Positions 58,201-64,000 of a stretch of DNA of 64,000 nt are shown here, piece after piece (the stretch's first letter is position 1; each line of letters starts with the position of its first letter). Both the position numbers and the translations under genes were made by a program. The notes below the pieces were generated by a model. That model worked only from the letters and a program-made list of their open reading frames with translations, was not told where the DNA came from and did no database searches. This DNA comes from Trichuris trichiura (taxonomy: Eukaryota; Nematoda; Enoplea; Trichinellida; Trichuridae), in assembly GCA_037903355.1 (NCBI GenBank), contig JBAJFE010000004.1, forward strand, positions 4,510,001 through 4,574,000, given 5' to 3'.

Positions 58201-61200
58201 TTCGGATGCTAACATACTATTGCAGTTGGAGCATAGGAGCAAAGCAACCTTTGCCGGCAAGTGCGCTTAGGCAAAAAGTGAAAACGAGAATGTGCTTGCA
58301 GGACGCCCCCCGACGAGGGAAAAACTTTAACGACAGCAGCGGTGTACATTCGAAAAGGTGAAACTGCAACTGTGCTTCCGAATGAGCCATTGGCGCCTCG
58401 AAAAACAGGCCATTTTTTTCCTAAGGCGTCACCTGGTCCAAGCAAGAAAATGAAGAGATGTGACTAGCAAAACGGCAAGCTTTGAGACGCTGTAAAGCCG
58501 GAGTATGACATGCATGCAGTGGCATCGAGAAGGAGAAATTGAGAGTGACGTCGCTTTCCGAGGGAAGATTTGGACAAATTTCGTACAATGCAAGTCCGTG
58601 CCGGGAGCCTTGACCCTGACGCGATAACGTCATGTCAAACGACGACAAAATGTTTTTAGTAGCGACGACTACGGCTTGCCAGCCGCAAGCCAGTTTTCGT
58701 CCATCTCAAATGTTCTTAATGGAAATGGAGCTCTCGTCGCGACCAGTTGGAAACGTATGGATTTTTGGAAAAGCGGTTATAGGTTGTACGCCTTCGCGGC
58801 TGGCATCACCGTGACCGATGGCGAAGTACGCTTCGCTTTTTGTGGTTCCCCGAAAAGTCCGGGAAGAATGCTTTTGTTGCAGCGGGAAACGTGAGAATTT
58901 GCGTGTTTATATAAGGGCGCAGCGTTCACTTGCTGGCCTGAAGTTTTGCCCATACGCTGTACGGCTCTGCCGCTATTCACTACTCGTAAAACACCCAGTT
59001 ACTTGATCAATACTAATCGCTAGACAAGAGCCATATTGCAAGCAAGATGTTATACTGTTTAAATAATAATTCTTATCCATTTGCCGGCAACACGACGGAA
59101 TAGTTTTAAAATGAAGTAGGCTTTTTAAAAAAGACTGATAATGGTTCTGTCAGGCTGCGCTGCTTAACGAATAGAAGACAGCGTGAAGTTGAGGAAGCAG
59201 TCGACAGTAGTCTGCAAAAAAAGGGAATCATCGGTCGCCTGGCATACATTACAGCTGAATATATATTAGACGAATTACAATCGAGAAGCAACGGCAGTAG
59301 CACAAATGCCATATCATCCAGCAACAAACTCGGCGGCACCAGCAGGTTGTTCGGAACATTTTTCTAATAGTAAAACCTTTGCATCATGCATAGGACAAAG
59401 AATTGTTTGCCTCTCTAAAACTGGTCAAGTTTAAACGCAAGAAGAGTGATGCCGCCATCAATGCAGTTCGCATTTACGAACTTCTGCTACGCCTCCTGGA
59501 CTGCTGAATTACCAACTTGTCCAGAAAATTTTTAAGACAAATTATCTTTCTTTATAAAATCAATATTGGCTCAGCAGCGGCCCCAGTAGTCCCTGTCCAA
59601 GAAGCTTAATGGTAAAGTGGCTAGGTATCCCGAAATTTGGCATTCAGGGCATTATTTACCGAAACCCGAAATTTCAAAATTACTCATTGGGAAACTCGTG
59701 TAAAATGATTTTGGTATTTGCATATCCCGCGTGGATGACTAATCGAAAGTATCAAGTTATCGATTTTTTACCATTACATACGCTTAGAGTCGAAGCTCGA
59801 AAAAGCCTAAAAACTTTGGATAAGTGAGGACGATTCGGGCAAAGTAAAGTAACAAATATAATTTGTAAAGCAAATGCGCCAACGAAAAGCACATTGAAGT
59901 TGTCCCCTTCCGTGGTTGAAAAAACCTTGTCTTCAAGGTCAGCTGTGCATTGATTTGCAGAGTTTAAAAATAGTTCCGAGCTCATGAGCAAGTGTTCGTT
60001 GAACGCTATTTTTAAACGGGCGCAGTTCAACGAAATGACAAACCGGAACAATGGTCTATTGATCTCACACTTGCTCCTCAGCGTGGCCACAAATCCATTC
60101 ATCGTCTCAAGAAAGGCTTCGCAGGGTAGCTCCTTTAGAGGAGCATTTTAATTAGGTACTTTCTCGTGCTTGGCACAACCTTAACGAAAGATTGTCGCCA
60201 CAAAATCATCTATGAATCAAAGCTCGTCATGCATGTGCTGAACAAAAACGGTAAATGAACGCGTCATGCGGTTATTGAACCATTTGAAGGACGACAAGGG
60301 TGGACATCAATGCAACCGATTAACCTACAACGTTTTGTCGGCTGGCAGCAATTGGCATAGTAAAATAACGTTTCAACGGGTTGTTTAAATTGAATGAACG
60401 ATTTGAAAGACCATCGCGTTTACTACCTGAATCAATGCGCTTTACAGAAAGTAGTGAAAACAAGAGTACAAGGCAGTTTTAAAAATTTGCATGTGTAGAT
60501 ACGACGTATGCAGGCGTTGTTTTTAAGCTGCGAGCATTTCCGCGTCGCTTTGAAAACGACAGTTCAATCAATGGCAGAAATTTATGCACATTCATTTGTC
60601 TCGTTTCTCACTGACAGAAGATTCTTATCTGAACAAGGCGACCAGAACTAAACGAATTTGCCTATCGCTCAACCGGCGAAGACATTATCGCTACAAGCGA
60701 AGCATCAACAACGTCTGCAAGTTCTTTAAGCGACGTTATATTTACGACAATTAAAGTTATCTGAAACAGGCGTACCAGAAAAGCAATCATTCAAAGGTGC
60801 TGCAGCAGAAGGTAGCGTTGAACGCAAAGATGAAAAGTTTTAAAGTCTTTGGGGAATCGTACCAAGCTTAACGATCGAAACTTAACTTTTTTGCACCAGC
60901 GCTCAACCTGCGGTGGCTCAGTAACTGACAATGGAACATTTTTTAAAACGCGGCCGCAGCAAGGTGAAAGAATGAGTTCTCCATTACTTTCTTCCCCGTG
61001 AATCGCCGTTTCGAAAAATACCTGCGCAACAGCGATTGTGCGCTCCCAAAGGCACCGCGTATGACCTGCATGGTAACAATAAAGTCCACTCAAGGCTGGA
61101 GTAAATTATTTAATTGGAATCAAGTTGGCAGCTGACCATTCTTAATGGACGACAATTGTGCTAAGCCCGGCGCGCAAACAAAGGGTCACTGGACTTTTTT

Positions 61201-62476
61201 CCATCTAAGGCAGGAGGGAGAGAAAATTAGCCTTTCTTCTTGCTCAAACGCAAAATAGCTAATGATCAGCCAGCCCGGCAAAAATCAATCGTAATAACCA
61301 ATGATAGTTGGTGAAAAACTAGTCATTTGCATTAATAACTTGGAGCAAACGCCATGGTTTAACAATAGCACTGAAGCGAAGTGAACTATGCAGTATTAAT
61401 GGTCACAATGATCCTTAGCCAATGCCTATGCATGGAGGAGCTGAATACTATAGGTTATTTGCTTAAAGCGCGAATAATTCAACTGGAAAGTACACCTAAT
61501 ACAAAGCTGCCAATGAGCACGTTTGTTGTTCGTACTTGAAAGACCGTACCACCGAACGTCTCCAAAAAACTAACAAAGCGAAAGGAGAAAAAAGGAATAA
61601 ACTGGGCGAGTCGTAAATGACCCATATACTAACCGATGAATTTCCTGATCAGAGACAGTATAGTAACCGGCTTCTGATCGTTGGTATGTGATCAGTGACA
61701 GTCTAACGACATTCTCAAAGGGCAGTTGGATTGTAGACAATCTCTTGACACTTCAATTTTACTGCTAATAAGTGAGTGATGACAATTCCCGGTCGACTGT
61801 GAGATAAGAGCATCAACAAATCTATATTTGCATAAACAGAAAAACAATTTCTGGAAAGCATATTAAACTTCGTACGATTCGATCTCTGCTGCTTAACCTC
61901 AAAGGTTACATTAATACTACAACAAAAAAATGCGTAGAATCGCGTATTATACCTTACGCTTCCACCTCGCAACGTCGTCTTGGCAAACCGTCTCTTATAC
62001 TTTTTCTAAAATAAGCATTTTCATTCACTCAAACATTACGGATGCTTTCCGTTAGTTTATTCTATAGTTGGCGAAAAAGGAAGGAAGTTTGCGCTAGCGT
62101 TTTTCGCTTCGTTCAAAGAATAAGCAGACGGGAAGTTGCCCACACGATCGGAATCGAAATGAAGAGCCCAAGTTTTGTAAATACTAGTCAGACTTTGTCA
62201 ATCACTGAACGCGATAGAGGCAAAAACAAAAAACGAAAACGTCACCCGCTTCAATGACAAACAGTGTTATTTGTTCGACTATTCTCCGTAGGAAGAACAG
62301 AAAAGGAATGACTACTGACAGCACGACACGCCTTATCGTTTTCACGTCGAAAGTCGTTCATTGCGTCGGGAGTGCGTTCTAAAAGATTTTATAAAGTCAA
62401 CGTGAAGCCAACAAATGGAAACCTGCGCGTAAGCAACTTGTTAAAAATGGTCCCACAAATGGAATGCAATGGGGCT
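55297..62476. other. 7-kb gene-poor interval
   Basis: The first few hundred bases should contain the intermediate filament promoter; a TATATAAAGG string lies at about 55528-55537, in an orientation that better suits the plus strand. Several open frames occur (for example 56081-56554) but none shows a domain, codon pattern or splice structure that I trust. Confidence 0.4.
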
Positions 62477-62749
62477 TTACAGTCGCTTGCGAATTAGCTC
62501 TTCCAGCTTTTTCACTCGGGAATCGGCATTTCCGATAGCCAAGAGTTTGGCCCCTTCGGCTGGCGCTGCGTTCCCTTTTTCCGCGCTTTCTTTGGATGTT
62601 TTTCCATGATAAATTTGCATAAGTGAACTTTGATCGGCTCTCCTGACGGATTTCATGTCGAGAACTTTTTGAAATTCCGAAACGTCCGATTCCGGTAGCA
62701 ACTTCAAGTATTGCTCAACAAATGAATCAGCGCAGTCAATCGGCGCCAT
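62477..62749 (-). CDS. small unidentified protein, 90 residues
   Basis: A complete ATG-to-TAA frame. The sequence is hydrophilic and probably helical (FVEQYLKLLPESDVSEFQKV; C-terminal RVKKLEELIRKRL), with no signal peptide, membrane segment or family that I recognise. A good splice acceptor, CATTTTTAG, sits 6 bases before the ATG, which would suit either a 5'-UTR intron or spliced-leader trans-splicing, both common in nematodes. Codon use and composition look like real coding DNA. It has no close neighbour. The charged C-terminal helix suggests a small adaptor or complex subunit, but this is a guess. Confidence 0.6.
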   Translation of the reverse strand: MAPIDCADSFVEQYLKLLPESDVSEFQKVLDMKSVRRADQSSLMQIYHGKTSKESAEKGNAAPAEGAKLLAIGNADSRVKKLEELIRKRL

Positions 62750-64000
62750 GACGAGCTAAAAATGGTCAACGGCAAATCAATTATGGTCCACTAGCCTAAG
62801 ACTACAGTAAATGTTAAGCGGGCGTGCTTCTGTCGAACGTGCTCAAAATTTTGTTACACTTTGAAAATGTTCGTTACTGCTAAACTTAGCAAACCGTAAT
62901 CATGGAGAGAAGAAACGTGGTTTTAAAGAACATTTCGTCGTGCCTCTTGCGCACGTTGACTACTCGCGTTGTCGTCATGTAAAAAAAGCGCGCTTGAAAA
63001 ACTATGTCCACCTAAGAAATAAAGCAGTATTGTTTTACTAGCTTCATAAATGAACTAAAAGCGCGGCATTTCCCTTTCGAGCGCTTTCAAAATGCACAAG
63101 CAAATGCTCAGTTGGAAAACACGTCATTCCATGCCTTCTAACACATTAGATTCGCTCTGTTACACCACACCTACTTGCAACGGGGAAAAGTATCTCTTCG
63201 TCATCTTGATGAAGGAAAGCAGCTGAATTAGAAACTTCCGTTTTTAATCAATTGCAAAGCGGAATGAATGAATGAACAGTTAAAGACGCAAAGTTGGCTG
63301 TTCACTTTGGCCGCAACGACATTCTTTAAAATTAACTCGATTCGAATGGCCTTTCAGTAATTCAATTATAGGAAAAAGTCAATTCAAATTACTCGCAGCA
63401 AAACGCTGCTGCAAATGATTTGAATTGCCCCGATCGAAGCGGCAGAACAAAAAATGACGATCAAATCGACTGACGATGGAAGTAGCGCATCGATAAATCT
63501 GAATAAGAATAGAAATGTTCTGTCCATCCAAAATTAAATTAAAATGGGGAAAAAAACTCGTAAGAACTTCGTAAGGAGTTCAAAATATGGAAACTATTCC
63601 CAAACTATTACAACCAATGGCAAAAAGTGTCAAGAGATTTCCATTATAAGTCAGACTTTCGGATTAGTTTTTAGCCTCATTTACTTCATTTGTTCTATTA
63701 CAATTCCATGTTAATTACATTTCATTATCATTTTAATTCTACTTTTTATGTTCTACTTTATCAATGTTCGGTTTACATCTTAAGTTACATTAATTTTCGC
63801 CATCGCCTAATGATTTGCCAGTTTCTATTTTAGTATATATTTATTCATTTATTCGTTTAATTGGTATTTTACTGTTCTTTTTTCCTTCTTTCTAATTTAA
63901 CTTAGCTTGAAACTGCATTCCTAGCGAAGAAAAGAATTTCCCGCTAAAACTCGCTAATGACCTTCTATTAACGGTGCACTTATACCGCCGATAACGATCA
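62750..64000. other. intergenic end of window, increasingly AT-rich
   Basis: Nothing recognised. The last 400-500 bases become strongly T-rich on the plus strand. Confidence 0.5.

Noticed and set aside
1..64000. tRNA genes, rRNA, CRISPR arrays, bacterial-type operons
   Set aside because: A scan by eye for box B (GTTCRANNC) in a cloverleaf context and for regular spaced repeats found nothing convincing; the window is eukaryotic.

Overview
The window is animal nuclear DNA and almost certainly nematode. It carries a cuticle collagen with the nematode Col_cuticle_N transmembrane head, a cytoplasmic intermediate filament protein that keeps a lamin tail domain (a protostome trait), and many 45-60 bp GT-AG introns ending in TTTNAG-like acceptors. 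The myosin is of class XV type (SH3 between two MyTH4-FERM-like units). To my knowledge Caenorhabditis has only the divergent HUM-4 in that neighbourhood, so an early-branching (enoplean, clade I) nematode is a reasonable guess; this is inference.

Layout. 0.5-0.86 kb: a possible small secreted protein (-). 2.36-3.49 kb: two-exon cuticle collagen (+). 5.85-10.3 kb: a divergent neuronal-calcium-sensor/KChIP-like EF-hand gene (-) rebuilt from six exons, with a myristoylation-type N-terminus. 13.5-35.0 kb: one very large unconventional myosin gene (+), about 50 exons and roughly 2,500 residues, covering motor, IQ motifs, MyTH4, a long Ser-rich linker, SH3, a second MyTH4 and a FERM. 35-49 kb: long gene-poor stretch holding only a two-exon NKX6/cog-1 class homeobox gene (+, 38.3-39.6 kb). 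49.1-55.3 kb: nine-exon cytoplasmic intermediate filament gene (-) of 620 residues. 55.3-64 kb: gene-poor, with one small unidentified single-exon protein (-, 62.5-62.7 kb).

Mobile DNA. The most interesting signal is a family of Penelope-like element (PLE) remnants in introns. The copy at 16.2-16.8 kb is flanked by a 15-bp direct repeat, encodes the C-terminal part of a GIY-YIG endonuclease on the minus strand, and is followed by a structured terminal repeat. Two shorter fold-back copies (7.64-7.91 and 24.84-25.11 kb) have no coding sequence, share the same terminal repeat in inverted orientation, and are flanked by 12- and 13-bp direct repeats. All carry a hammerhead-ribozyme-like core (CTGANGA, a hairpin, then GAAA).

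The genes do not form an operon or a single pathway. They are structural (collagen, intermediate filament), cytoskeletal motor (myosin), calcium sensor and developmental transcription factor genes that happen to be neighbours. Exon boundaries were called by eye from reading frame, splice dinucleotides and family resemblance. Most exons chain in phase; the start of the myosin motor (14.03-15.07 kb), parts of its linker and the 3' end of the calcium-sensor gene are not fully resolved.
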